64,000 nt of DNA, taken from Anticarsia gemmatalis. Lineage: Eukaryota; Arthropoda; Insecta; Lepidoptera; Erebidae. Shown piece by piece: positions 1 to 9,575 of this stretch. The notes beneath the pieces are model-generated. The model was not told where the DNA came from. It was given only the letters and a program-made list of their open reading frames with translations, and searched no databases. Where the stretch lies: assembly GCF_050436995.1 (NCBI RefSeq), contig NC_134764.1, forward strand, positions 6,076,001 through 6,140,000. Direction: 5' to 3'. A program made the position numbers and the translations under genes. Numbering within the stretch: the stretch's first letter is position 1; each line of letters starts with the position of its first letter.

Positions 1-2469
1 GACAAAGAAAACCCGTGCGATTTTGACGTGATTTATTTACTCTGTTCATTAATTGGTGCACGCCGCGCGTGGGACTGTGATGTAGTTAGACGCAAAGGCG
101 TCACTTTCTGTGTTTCAAGTGATAAATTGATTGAAGTACACTCGCCTAACACATTATCAAGATCATATTGAGTTAGTCGACGGGCTTTGCTATACGTTCA
201 TGCATCAGTAAGTATAGTTACTAGTATGTTTGATTTTAGAAAAAGCCTGTTGTACTGTGTTACTGATAAACGTTAATTTTATTTAGGGTCTTATTCCATT
301 GAGGGTCAAACTACATTGAATAGAGGCTAGACAAATTGGCTACATCAATTAGAGGGTTTGCTTTAAACCTGGCCCAGACAGCCCTCTAATTTGAGTTAAA
401 ATTAGAGGGTTGATCTGTGAGACCGAAGGGATTTGGCGACGTGCTACATTGAACTCTGTTGAACTTACGTTCCGTTTGACAAATATATACTTGCTTATTT
501 TAAACTTTATATTGTGAGTAAAGTTGTACTGTGATTTCTAGATAAAAGTATGTTAAGTTTAGTTTATAAAATGTGTAAAAAGAGAAAACTGTCATTCGTA
601 CTTACTTACTTTCAAAGGAAAATATAACTGTATTCGATGTTACAAAACCTTAAACTTATCCATCCATAAAATAGCCGTAAACATATCGAACAAGACAACA
701 AAATTATAACATTTTTGCAACAAATACCGTTCAGAATATGGTCGAAAGGAAATGTCCGTTGAATATACGGTGCAACACGCTCGCTCGGCCGTTTCCCTCG
801 ACCTTCGCAGTTCACGCCGCGAAGCGCCGAGACGGTGAAAATTCCAGCACGATGACACATCTTAATTGACTCCTGTCTTACCGCATTTGTGTAGACAACC
901 TTATAAGATGTGTACCTCGAGGTCGTACGCGTGTGAAATCTCGACAAAGTTCACTGAAAATGTCTAAAATTTGTGGAAAAGTAACACAATTGCGCACATT
1001 TTTGATTAACAATAGGTTTAAAAACAACAACTTCTTCCAATAAATGAAGTTTAAATAGTCTTTCTCAGTAACATTGTTGCTTTTAGAAAGAGATAGTGGT
1101 ATTTTTTTACGTTCTACCCACAGAATCTGGTCCATTGACAATTGCAATTGGTCGTGCGGCCTCTCGTTAAAATTGAAAGTGATGCAGGTGTTTATTTCTC
1201 ACGGTTCCGTTGCGTTTTGATTCTGTAGTATGTGGTAGTAACAACAATTTGCAAATTAAAGCTTGATTTATGTTACTTGTTTCATGTTTTACGCAAATTC
1301 TTCGCCTCTAAATGGCGAGAGAACATAACTACATAAACATTGTCTAACTACAAAGAATGTTTGCGAGCAATGTGATAATTCACGCTGCCTCGTTTCGGTC
1401 ACATTAAACCATGGTATACCGTTTCCAGTTTTTCTGTGAGGTCAAAAATCGTACTCGCTTGTTTGCCTCGCCCGCGCCGTTAAAGCAAAAAATGTGTGTA
1501 GGTACAAGGAAAAAATGTTTCCAGTGAATTACGCCTTTGTTTGGTATCTACTATCATTTTAAGAATACCCAGATTCTGGCAACTATTACTATTACACTGT
1601 TGAAGAATGATGTATGTAACCTTAAAGACCTTTGTTATGCTGTTAAATGGAAAACCAACTTGTAAATCTTAATGTATCATACCTTGTAGAGGTCGAGCGA
1701 TAAAAACTTATACCTAAAACAACTTCTGAGGAAATGATGTCGAGTCATCGTTTGTAAATTATAGGTACTTTTCACACGTCGTGTTGCGAAAAATTTACAC
1801 ACCTCAGTACATAATAGCCTCGTTATCTAGTACATAGGATTTAAATTGATTGCCTGTATCGTGTTCGATCGTTGTAGGTGTTAGTTGTACTAAAAATAGC
1901 AGATTTTGGGCTGATTCGGGAAACAAAAAGAAAAATCGTTGTTTCCTCTCCGATTTTTTCCCCTCGAGCAAACGATCGCTCAGCACGAATCTGTGGTGTG
2001 TCATTTACAACAGTCGCTATTGTATCGGGACTATTCGGGACCCCAGATGATATCGCATCTTCAGAGGAAGAATGTCATATTATTGTACCGACGTCTAGTC
2101 GCTTATGACTTTATTTTACTGAGGGTGCGATATCATAATACTTATCTGTGCTCACTTCATTGACTACCCTTTCTTCTGCTCCTGTTAGCCGCTACTACTT
2201 AATCCCAATAGCTTTAATCTTGCGGGAAACCACAACAATCGGGTGTCATCAAATAATTACTGGTACATTAAATAATTAATTTCTGTTGTTAATCCAATAA
2301 TCTCTAGCAATCTCGGAGAAGAGGTAGTGGGATTATTATGTAGGTAATTATTAATTAACACAATTGAAATCATATTTATTTCATTCATAATATCGCGCCT
2401 CTTATACCCGAAGGTGTAGGCAAAGGTGTAAGATGTAAACCAAATTTCGCCTTTAACAATGAGTCTTAT

Positions 2470-2550
2470 GTAAATGGTACCAAAGTCTAGGATACTCTTC
2501 AGAAATTATCTCTGACAGGAATCGAACCCGAGACCTTATGACCCGCAGTC
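2470..2550 (-). repeat. tRNA-like SINE fragment
   Basis: On the minus strand the segment reads as a pol III B box (GGTTCGATTCC preceded by GGTCTC), as in the head of a tRNA-derived SINE. The A box half and the cloverleaf are not recognisable, so it is a decayed SINE piece and not a tRNA gene. Confidence 0.5.
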
Positions 2551-3177
2551 GAATAATATTTATTTTTTACAATTAATCAACACCATAAAACGGTTAATAA
2601 TAAATTCGTTAGTTTACAGTAATAAGTTTTCAGTAGATATTTCACAACAGGAACACGAACTAAGATAACGGAAATATTTACTGTTTCGGCGTGACCTCCG
2701 ACATTTGCCGCTAAAATATTAAAATTGCTGGTGCCGATATTTGGTTTTATTTATGCCGACTTATTTAACACTACAATTTTCTATATTACTCTAGGTCGTA
2801 AATTGTCCAAAAGATATATAATATGATAGTGATTTTGAAGGGATGATTCACCTTTTTATCACGACCTTTGAGATAAAGTTTGTACAAGAAAAATATGCCT
2901 ATATAACCTTGTCGCATTTTAATATTGGTCTAGAAATCTATCCTAATCGATTGTGCTATGCTCCGGAATGATTGATTCATTCCGTTTGTACACTCCTACG
3001 ACGGGCGCCAGAGAACATTATAGTTTTATACGTTTCTATAAGTCTATAACTGAGAAACGAAGGCTGTCAGCATAGTAAGAATAAGTCTGAATCTCTATAG
3101 TTTTTTGGCCTTTGAAGTCTTATCATTTACGGCGAATCTATGAAATAGGTAGATAGATTTTAGATATGTACAAGCAT

Positions 3178-3345
3178 CTGCCCTCCACTTGGTCTGCGTG
3201 GAAGAATTTTCCGGGGTGAAAAGTATCCTATGTGTTATACCAGGTTATAAGCTATCAGTGTAGCTAATTTCATTAAAATCCGTCTTGTGGTTTTTTCGTG
3301 AAAGAGTAACAAACATACGCATTTATAATATTACTAAGATTTAAC
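3178..3345 (+). repeat. RTE-type LINE 3' fragment, copy 1
   Basis: The order of motifs is GTCTGCGTGGAA, then AAAGTATCCTATGTG, then a 'TTTCATTAAAATCCGT' stretch, then GTGAAAGAGTAACAAACAT, ending in ATTTATAATATTACTAAGAT. This is the typical 5'-truncated 3' end of lepidopteran RTE-like LINEs. Two further copies lie at 18023 and 42822. Confidence 0.6.
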
Positions 3346-4129
3346 CGATGATGTATGTAAAGCCAATACGGTTTTGATATGCCATCGCTTGCCGTCCATA
3401 ATTTATTTATAACATTATCCACAGTTAGATCTAGAAGCTTACATTAATATTTCCTTAATTAGACTAAAATAATGTGTCCATGTCAGGATTGATGACACAC
3501 AGCATGCGTCATGTTATTTCCTTATCACTGGGAGATTTGATATGCCGTTCATTGCGGTATTCCCGATTAGCTATCGTAACAACGAATGCAAGTATAAGGC
3601 CCAGTTAAACCACTCCTGGATATCTATTAGATAGCGTATTAGGAATTTTCTAGCAGATCTAATTTTGCAAATATGTTACGGATTTTTTGTGAATTTAATA
3701 TATTATAGATAGCCTTTAGTTTTAGTAACAGTTTAATCCCCTAGCTTACTCTAAGACATCATCTTTCGGGACTTAAACATTAAAGTTTATTGTTGTAAGA
3801 CTTATAAATTTTCTACAAGCAATTACTAGTCATTATAATATCTCAAACCAGGAAGTATTAAAAGGTAAAATAAACCTGTTCATTTCAATATCGCTGATGT
3901 TATAGTAATATTATACATAAACATAATTCACGTACATCACAAAGGACTGAATGGTCACTATTATCTAATTCATAGTTCTATAAGCTCAATCCTCTCGATT
4001 TGTAAAACACAATAGATTTCCTGAAACACTATCGGCGCGTCCGTACATGAAATCATCACTCACTTTGTACTCTTATTATAGACCTTTTGTATTCAGTAAT
4101 AAGGTCTATTTTACAATACTGTTGGGTGT

Positions 4130-4140
4130 TCCTGGAATAG
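4130..4140. repeat. Target-site duplication, 3' side of the LINE
   Basis: TCCTGGAATAG abuts the poly(A) end of the retrotransposon and is repeated exactly at 9565-9575. Such direct repeats are made by target-primed reverse transcription. Confidence 0.9.
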
Positions 4141-4242
4141 TTTTTTTTTTTTTTATTCTTTATTTAGTTTAGGGACTTTTATATAAAATACATGACAGTC
4201 CCATCGTACCTTATTACAATGTGATACACAAACAAACTTAAC

Positions 4243-7200
4243 TTATTCAGCCTTAAAACGAAGATGTACAAATCTAAATAACATTTCAGCAGCATCAGAC
4301 ATTGGTGAAGATAAAATTTCGTGAAAACAACCTACATTGTTTTTAAGTATGCCTAGATTATTTACTAATATTTCTCTTTCTATTTCAAATCGCACACATT
4401 CCGTCAGTAAATGCACAGTATCTTCTACTATGCCACATGTTTCACAGTTCGGCGAGGTGAGCTTTTTCATAAGAAAGGCAAAGTTATTTAGAGGCAAGTG
4501 TCCAGATCGCACTCTCATAGCTACCACTAACAACTGTCTACTTAGTTTAGCACTGGCAAACCATGGTATACGAGGAGGCTCAGCAACTATTGTTTTGTAC
4601 CAGATACCCTTATTTCTAGATCTCAAATCGAAATATTCCATCCAACTTTGACGACATTTTTCTCTATATTTAGGTAGGTATTCTGAAAAGTTAGGTTTTA
4701 TATCTATATATTCTCCTTCCAATATTCCTTTTCTAGCAAGATTATCAACCTCCTCGTTACCATGTAAGCCAATATGTGCGGGAACCCATTGCAATTTCAG
4801 ATCTACACCGTTAAACGATAAAGTATCAATATCAGAAATAATATTATAAGCTATCGTTGCACCTCTGTGCCCAGAGGCGCAACGAGCTATATGCTGCAGC
4901 GCACTTTTGCTGTCTGAGCATATTAATATTTTTCTCTCACCTAGATTTTTTGCATATGTTATAGCTTCTGAAATTGCAATGAGCTCCAACGACATAATAC
5001 ATAAATTAGCACTTATTTTAAAACATTTGCTTTCTTGTGGTTTAAGCGGATCATAATAGGCAGCACCTCTTCCATTGACAGTTTTAGACCCATCGGTAAA
5101 AATAAAATGATATTCACAATATTTCTGACGTAACTCTGAAACAGTACTGTAATACATGTAGTTAGGTTCACAAGCGCTTTTAGGTACTTTAATTGCATCT
5201 AAATTTAAGACTATACAATCCTTAACATTGATACTGGAAACCCATATTCTCAAATTATACATTTCTAAAGTACTTTTTTCCTCTATGTTTTCGTTAAATA
5301 CTTCTTTATATGTATGTATTAATAGTGGCATCTCTTTATTTAACCAATATCTCTGATGTGCCAAACTGTTAAGTTCAGCCAATAATTTATTTGTAATATT
5401 ATTTGACATAGAACGAGATTTCAAACAAAACTTATACGCTAGCCATTGTCTTCGTAAATGCAATGGAGGAACACAGAGCTCGGTTTCCATGACGTGGATT
5501 GGAGTGCTTCTAATAAATCCACCCACCACTCTTAATGCCTGATTCTGTACTTTATCTATTTTATATTTATGAATTTTAGCACTATTGTTATAAAAGAACG
5601 AGCCATAGTCTAACCTACTTCTGATAATAGCTAAATAAATCCTTCTAAGATGGTTCTGGTGGACACCCCAAGAAGAATTAGCGAGAACTTTGAGCAAATT
5701 GAGGTATTTTAACGCCTTTTCAACGGTCTCATTAATATGTTTACTCCAGCGTAAAGACCTATCCAGCCAAATTCCTAAATATTTATATGTTTCTACACGC
5801 CCAAGAGGATTATTGTCAACTACTAAATTTATTTGTTTCTGAATTCGACCTGTATCAAATATGCAGTATTTTGATTTCTGTGAAGATATGTCCAGACCTA
5901 ACTCTACCAATAAATTTCTAAAAACATTTAAAGAATTTTGAATTTTCTGTGTACTCTCCAGAATGTCCAGACCTGTAGTATAAAGCACAAAATCATCTGC
6001 ATATTGACAAACATATATACTTGAGCTAATATCTCGACAAATTTTGAAAGTAGCAATGTTAAAAAGTAAAGGTGACAAAGGGTCACCTTGGGCTAAGCCA
6101 TTGCTCGCAACTCTAACTATCGCTTTCTCTCCTATATCACGCGCGATTTCCAGACGTCTTTCACTGAGAAAATTCCATAAATACCGACAGATACTTCTAC
6201 CTATGTTCAAGTTGTCTAGAATAATAAGCATCTTATTTGTCTGAATATTATTGTACGCGCTTTCAACATCCAAAAAGCAAGCAAGTGTCGGTGTCTTTTT
6301 TGTAAAACCAATTTGAATTTGCGTCACCAAACGAGCTAGACAGTCTAGGCAGGATTGACCCCGCCGAAAGCCAGTCGTAAACGGAGATAAAAGCTCATTT
6401 CTTTCTATAAACCATTCAATTCTTTTCTCTATCATTGAATGAAATATTTTACAAACACAGGACATCAAAGAAATAGGTCTAAGCTTACCATCGTTGCCTG
6501 GCTTTGGGATGGGTACAATTTTAACACTACGCCATTGTGACGGGACGGAACCGGAACTGAGTATAAGGTTATATAGTCGTAGTAAATATAATTCTGCGGC
6601 CTCAGGTAAATGTGAAAGCATAGAATAAGATATCATATCTTCACCTGGGCTTGTGTCTTTACTTTTGAAACATTCACGCATTTCATTCAAACTAAAATCT
6701 GATTCTAGCAATACGTTAGCAGATAAAAAGGATGGTGGTTCAGATGTAACGAAATCAGGTGTGAGACTGTGCAATAACTCTGTTTTAGCTTCCGGTGGTA
6801 TATATGCTTTAGATCTGTTAAACCCCTTCACCCATCGCATCTTATTCCATACCTCAGACACGGACATTGAGTGATCAATAGTCGAACAAAATGATTGCCA
6901 AGCATTCAGTTTGGCTTTAGATATAGCCCGTTTTGCATTTAAGATTTTCTCTTTTAAAATAATTAAATTATTGGGAGTAGGATTTTTCCGAAATTTAGCC
7001 AGAGCCAGTCTTCGTTCGCTAACTAATTTTGAGATGACTTGAGTCCAATAACTTTTTGGTCTAAAATTACTGTTTGGATTGTGACATGTTCTCTTTATGG
7101 GTATACTTTTGTCAGCGGCAATATTTATTCGATGAATAAAATTATCATACATGGGTTGTACATGTGTTATTTCTATTGGGAAACATAGGTGATTAGTTAA

Positions 7201-7959
7201 ATATGTTCTATAAGAATTCCAGTCCGCTAATTTGTAATGACGAATTTTAGAAATATGCACATAGTCTTGATAACTCATTTGAATTTTAATAAATAAATGA
7301 TCACTGCCCAAGCTCTCATTAGTTACTGACCATTCAAAGTTAATTGCAATATCAGCTGATGTGAATGTAATGTCTGGAGATGATTTTTGGAGACAGTTAT
7401 TGACTAGTTTAATTCTCGTAGGATCTCCATTATTTAAAGAAATAAACCCATACTCTAAAGCTGATTCATAAATCTGTTTGCCTCTATTATCATTCTTGTA
7501 AGACCAGTTACTGTGGTGAGCATTAAAATCTCCTACTATCATACATTTTTTCCCAAATTTCGAAAAAATTGTATCCCAATCCGTTTGCAAAGTACGAACC
7601 GAGCTTGGGCAGTAAACCAGTATTATGTGCTCAATAATACCGCAATTGATAAGCTTAATACATATAATTTCGATTCCAGAATTATTTGTACTCACCGGTA
7701 TTTTCTGGGACTTAACTGACTTATGAATTATCACAGCAATACCTCCATAGGAATCATCTCTGTCTTGTCTGTATACATCATATCCATGAATTTTACAAGA
7801 CACACTATAGTCTAACCACGTTTCACTAACTAGAGCAATGTGTATACGTTCCTGTGATAACAACAGCTTAAATTCCTCCAGTTTAGGTCTCAAGCTCTGT
7901 GCATTCCATTGCATAAAATTCAACACAAAATCCTTATTATTAGCCATAACTAAATACAT
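4243..7959 (-). CDS. LINE ORF2: endonuclease / reverse transcriptase / RNase H polyprotein
   Basis: This 1238-residue frame has no stop or frameshift. The N-terminal third is an APE-type endonuclease: QWNAQSL near residue 17, SETW near 43, GDFNAHHSNW and a late SDH. The middle is a reverse transcriptase with RPISLMS, GFRRGQSC, FLDVESAYNN, GLAQGDPLSPLLFN and the catalytic YADD near residue 652. RNase H follows from about residue 950 (FTDGSK, the ELIAI Glu, CSDSKSAL, and VPAHIGLHGNEEVDNLA). The C-terminus has a Cys-rich CETCG...H...C motif. The protein nicks target DNA and copies its own RNA there. The start codon overlaps the end of ORF1 by 20 bases, so translation probably depends on reinitiation or coupled termination. 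All catalytic motifs are present, so the enzyme looks functional. Confidence 0.95.
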   Translation of the reverse strand: MYLVMANNKDFVLNFMQWNAQSLRPKLEEFKLLLSQERIHIALVSETWLDYSVSCKIHGYDVYRQDRDDSYGGIAVIIHKSVKSQKIPVSTNNSGIEIICIKLINCGIIEHIILVYCPSSVRTLQTDWDTIFSKFGKKCMIVGDFNAHHSNWSYKNDNRGKQIYESALEYGFISLNNGDPTRIKLVNNCLQKSSPDITFTSADIAINFEWSVTNESLGSDHLFIKIQMSYQDYVHISKIRHYKLADWNSYRTYLTNHLCFPIEITHVQPMYDNFIHRINIAADKSIPIKRTCHNPNSNFRPKSYWTQVISKLVSERRLALAKFRKNPTPNNLIILKEKILNAKRAISKAKLNAWQSFCSTIDHSMSVSEVWNKMRWVKGFNRSKAYIPPEAKTELLHSLTPDFVTSEPPSFLSANVLLESDFSLNEMRECFKSKDTSPGEDMISYSMLSHLPEAAELYLLRLYNLILSSGSVPSQWRSVKIVPIPKPGNDGKLRPISLMSCVCKIFHSMIEKRIEWFIERNELLSPFTTGFRRGQSCLDCLARLVTQIQIGFTKKTPTLACFLDVESAYNNIQTNKMLIILDNLNIGRSICRYLWNFLSERRLEIARDIGEKAIVRVASNGLAQGDPLSPLLFNIATFKICRDISSSIYVCQYADDFVLYTTGLDILESTQKIQNSLNVFRNLLVELGLDISSQKSKYCIFDTGRIQKQINLVVDNNPLGRVETYKYLGIWLDRSLRWSKHINETVEKALKYLNLLKVLANSSWGVHQNHLRRIYLAIIRSRLDYGSFFYNNSAKIHKYKIDKVQNQALRVVGGFIRSTPIHVMETELCVPPLHLRRQWLAYKFCLKSRSMSNNITNKLLAELNSLAHQRYWLNKEMPLLIHTYKEVFNENIEEKSTLEMYNLRIWVSSINVKDCIVLNLDAIKVPKSACEPNYMYYSTVSELRQKYCEYHFIFTDGSKTVNGRGAAYYDPLKPQESKCFKISANLCIMSLELIAISEAITYAKNLGERKILICSDSKSALQHIARCASGHRGATIAYNIISDIDTLSFNGVDLKLQWVPAHIGLHGNEEVDNLARKGILEGEYIDIKPNFSEYLPKYREKCRQSWMEYFDLRSRNKGIWYKTIVAEPPRIPWFASAKLSRQLLVVAMRVRSGHLPLNNFAFLMKKLTSPNCETCGIVEDTVHLLTECVRFEIEREILVNNLGILKNNVGCFHEILSSPMSDAAEMLFRFVHLRFKAE

Positions 7960-9535
7960 TCATAATTTTGCCCACGAAGTCCAGATCTTTAATTAAGCTA
8001 GTCACAAACACTATTAACTCTTCAAAAATACATCTACATATGCCTTTAGCTATGTCTTCAAAATTTGTTTTGGTCATACAAATATTTTTTAACTTTTCTA
8101 GTAGATACTTGTAGTCTCTAGTAGTCGATTTAGAACCACGAGTATTTTCAGTTCCATCATTTTGTTCAGGCATATTTTCGGTGGTAGAAAACAATAAAAC
8201 ATCTTCCGTTCGCTCGCAAGTTTTTTGAGTTGTATTTGCAGACTGTCTCTTCATCGATTTACTTCTCAAAATTGGAGACGCGGCAGAAAATGTAGTATTA
8301 TCTTTTTGAGCATTGTCATCAACTTGTTCGTAGTTTAAAGTATCCTTGGCTACATAAGTATTAGTTAATACTACATCTCTGTAAGTTTTGGCGCTTTTGA
8401 CAGGTCCATTTTCTGAATATGCTGACTTTTCTATGGCCGTAGTAGTTTTAAGGTTCTCGGACTTCTCTACAGGCTTCTCAGGGCTCGATTCGTTATAATG
8501 AGTTAAATACACTTCGAGAGCTTGTTTATATGTGCAATTCAGCTCAGACATTATATTCCTAATCTGTTTTTCTTTTAAAAATGTTGGACATTTGCTCTTG
8601 TCTAGCGCCATATGATTTCCTTTACAATTTATACACTTAAATATTTTAGTTTCACAATTAGGGTGACTATCAGAGCATTTTGGACAGATAATTTTCTTTA
8701 TTGGACATGTTCGGCTTAAGTGTCCAAACTTCCAACATTTGGAACATTGTGAGACTGGAAATATGTATGGCTCAACTTTAAACCTATACCCGTATCCAGA
8801 AATATACGGGGGTAAAGTTGAACCTTTAAAGGCTACGCGAATAGTCTCGCTGTCAACCCATTCACCGGTTTCAGTTTGCCTCTTTAATCTTTTTATGGAT
8901 ATAATATCACAGTCACATTGCAAGTTGTCTCTAATTTCTTCCTCATTCATGTCCAAGTCCACATATCTGACTATACCGTATGATATTGTGACTTCATCAA
9001 TTAATCGACAATTATAGTTTAAGTTTCTAAAACATTCAGAATTTATTAACTTTTCTGCCTCCTGTTTATTCTCAAAATATATATAGATTTTGTAGGGATT
9101 TTTGTAGTTAATTTTTTGGATATTCAGAATATCTTGTGATCTAAGTAATTTAGCCATACCAAATTGTTTTGGCAAAACCTCAATTCCTGTTACACAAACT
9201 ATATATGTGGGTACAGACTTCGGGTCAACAGGGCTCATTGCGTTCTTGATGGTATTATAAGTATTAGTAGTTAAATCAGTAGAAATCTTCGATTTTTTAT
9301 TCTTCTTCTTGAAAGTAATAAACTCATCCTCCTCTATAATTTCTTCAGAATCTTTTTCCTCACTGTCCTGTCTAGGTCTCTTCTCTGGCCCTAATAAATT
9401 TTCTTCCTTCCTTTTCTCCAATAACTGCACTCGACTTCTCTCAATACACTCTTCAACTTGTTGCTCACTCATCATAGTCTCAGATATATCTTCATCACTC
9501 GTAATACTGTCAGAGTCATTTAAAATTACATCCAT
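7940..9535 (-). CDS. LINE ORF1: zinc-knuckle nucleic-acid-binding protein
   Basis: I place the start at 9535 (Met of MDVILNDSDS), giving 531 residues. The frame stays open upstream to 9658, but the retrotransposon ends at 9564, so those extra codons are host sequence. The N-terminus is acidic, followed by a Lys/Glu-rich segment and a stretch of about residues 100-250 that may be an RRM-like fold. Three Cys-rich knuckles come next: C264-x2-C-x4-H-x4-C277, a variant at 284-294 (CPKC..H..C), and CINC...H...C at 301-316. The tail is Ser/Thr/Lys-rich. In I-like LINEs, ORF1 coats the RNA and acts as a chaperone. It overlaps ORF2 by 20 bases in another frame. No stop or frameshift is seen. Confidence 0.92.
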   Translation of the reverse strand: MDVILNDSDSITSDEDISETMMSEQQVEECIERSRVQLLEKRKEENLLGPEKRPRQDSEEKDSEEIIEEDEFITFKKKNKKSKISTDLTTNTYNTIKNAMSPVDPKSVPTYIVCVTGIEVLPKQFGMAKLLRSQDILNIQKINYKNPYKIYIYFENKQEAEKLINSECFRNLNYNCRLIDEVTISYGIVRYVDLDMNEEEIRDNLQCDCDIISIKRLKRQTETGEWVDSETIRVAFKGSTLPPYISGYGYRFKVEPYIFPVSQCSKCWKFGHLSRTCPIKKIICPKCSDSHPNCETKIFKCINCKGNHMALDKSKCPTFLKEKQIRNIMSELNCTYKQALEVYLTHYNESSPEKPVEKSENLKTTTAIEKSAYSENGPVKSAKTYRDVVLTNTYVAKDTLNYEQVDDNAQKDNTTFSAASPILRSKSMKRQSANTTQKTCERTEDVLLFSTTENMPEQNDGTENTRGSKSTTRDYKYLLEKLKNICMTKTNFEDIAKGICRCIFEELIVFVTSLIKDLDFVGKIMNVFSYG

Positions 9536-9564
9536 CAGGTAATATAAATAAACATTACACGATG

Positions 9565-9575
9565 TCCTGGAATAG
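9565..9575. repeat. Target-site duplication, 5' side of the LINE
   Basis: Second copy of TCCTGGAATAG, adjoining the 5' end of the element. It shows that codons upstream of 9564 in the long ORF1 frame are flanking host DNA. Confidence 0.9.

Larger units (their letters stand above)
1..4129. other. Gene-poor AT-rich upstream/intronic sequence
   Basis: No coding exon is supported here. Open frames at 612-1147 and 1804-2163 are short, overlap on both strands and match nothing I recognise. The first 207 bases are somewhat GC-richer and end at a consensus splice donor (GTAAGT at 208-213), so they could be a non-coding first exon. A tRNA-like SINE piece and an RTE 3' fragment are listed separately. 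The Atx2 exon at 13372 starts in the middle of the Lsm domain, so at least one more exon must lie upstream, and most of this stretch is probably Atx2 intron. I could not find the missing Lsm exon. Confidence 0.5.
4141..9564 (-). mobile_element. Full or near full-length non-LTR (LINE) retrotransposon, I-like, with two intact ORFs
   Basis: The element runs right to left. Its 5' end is at 9564 and it ends in a poly(A) tail, seen as a T run at 4141-4154. It is flanked on both sides by the same 11 bases, TCCTGGAATAG (4130-4140 and 9565-9575), a target-site duplication that fixes the ends. It encodes ORF1 (zinc-knuckle protein) and ORF2 (endonuclease, reverse transcriptase, RNase H), both uninterrupted. 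RNase H after RT together with a CCHC ORF1 is the organisation of the I/LOA/Outcast group; I favour an I-like clade but did not run a tree. The 5'UTR is only 29 bases, so the copy may be slightly 5' truncated or the family may have a very short leader. Intact ORFs and an unmutated duplication suggest a recent insertion. It lies antisense to Atx2, probably in an intron. Confidence 0.93.

Noticed and set aside
4337..4651. Plus-strand 104-codon frame
   Set aside because: Antisense shadow of the C-terminal part of LINE ORF2.
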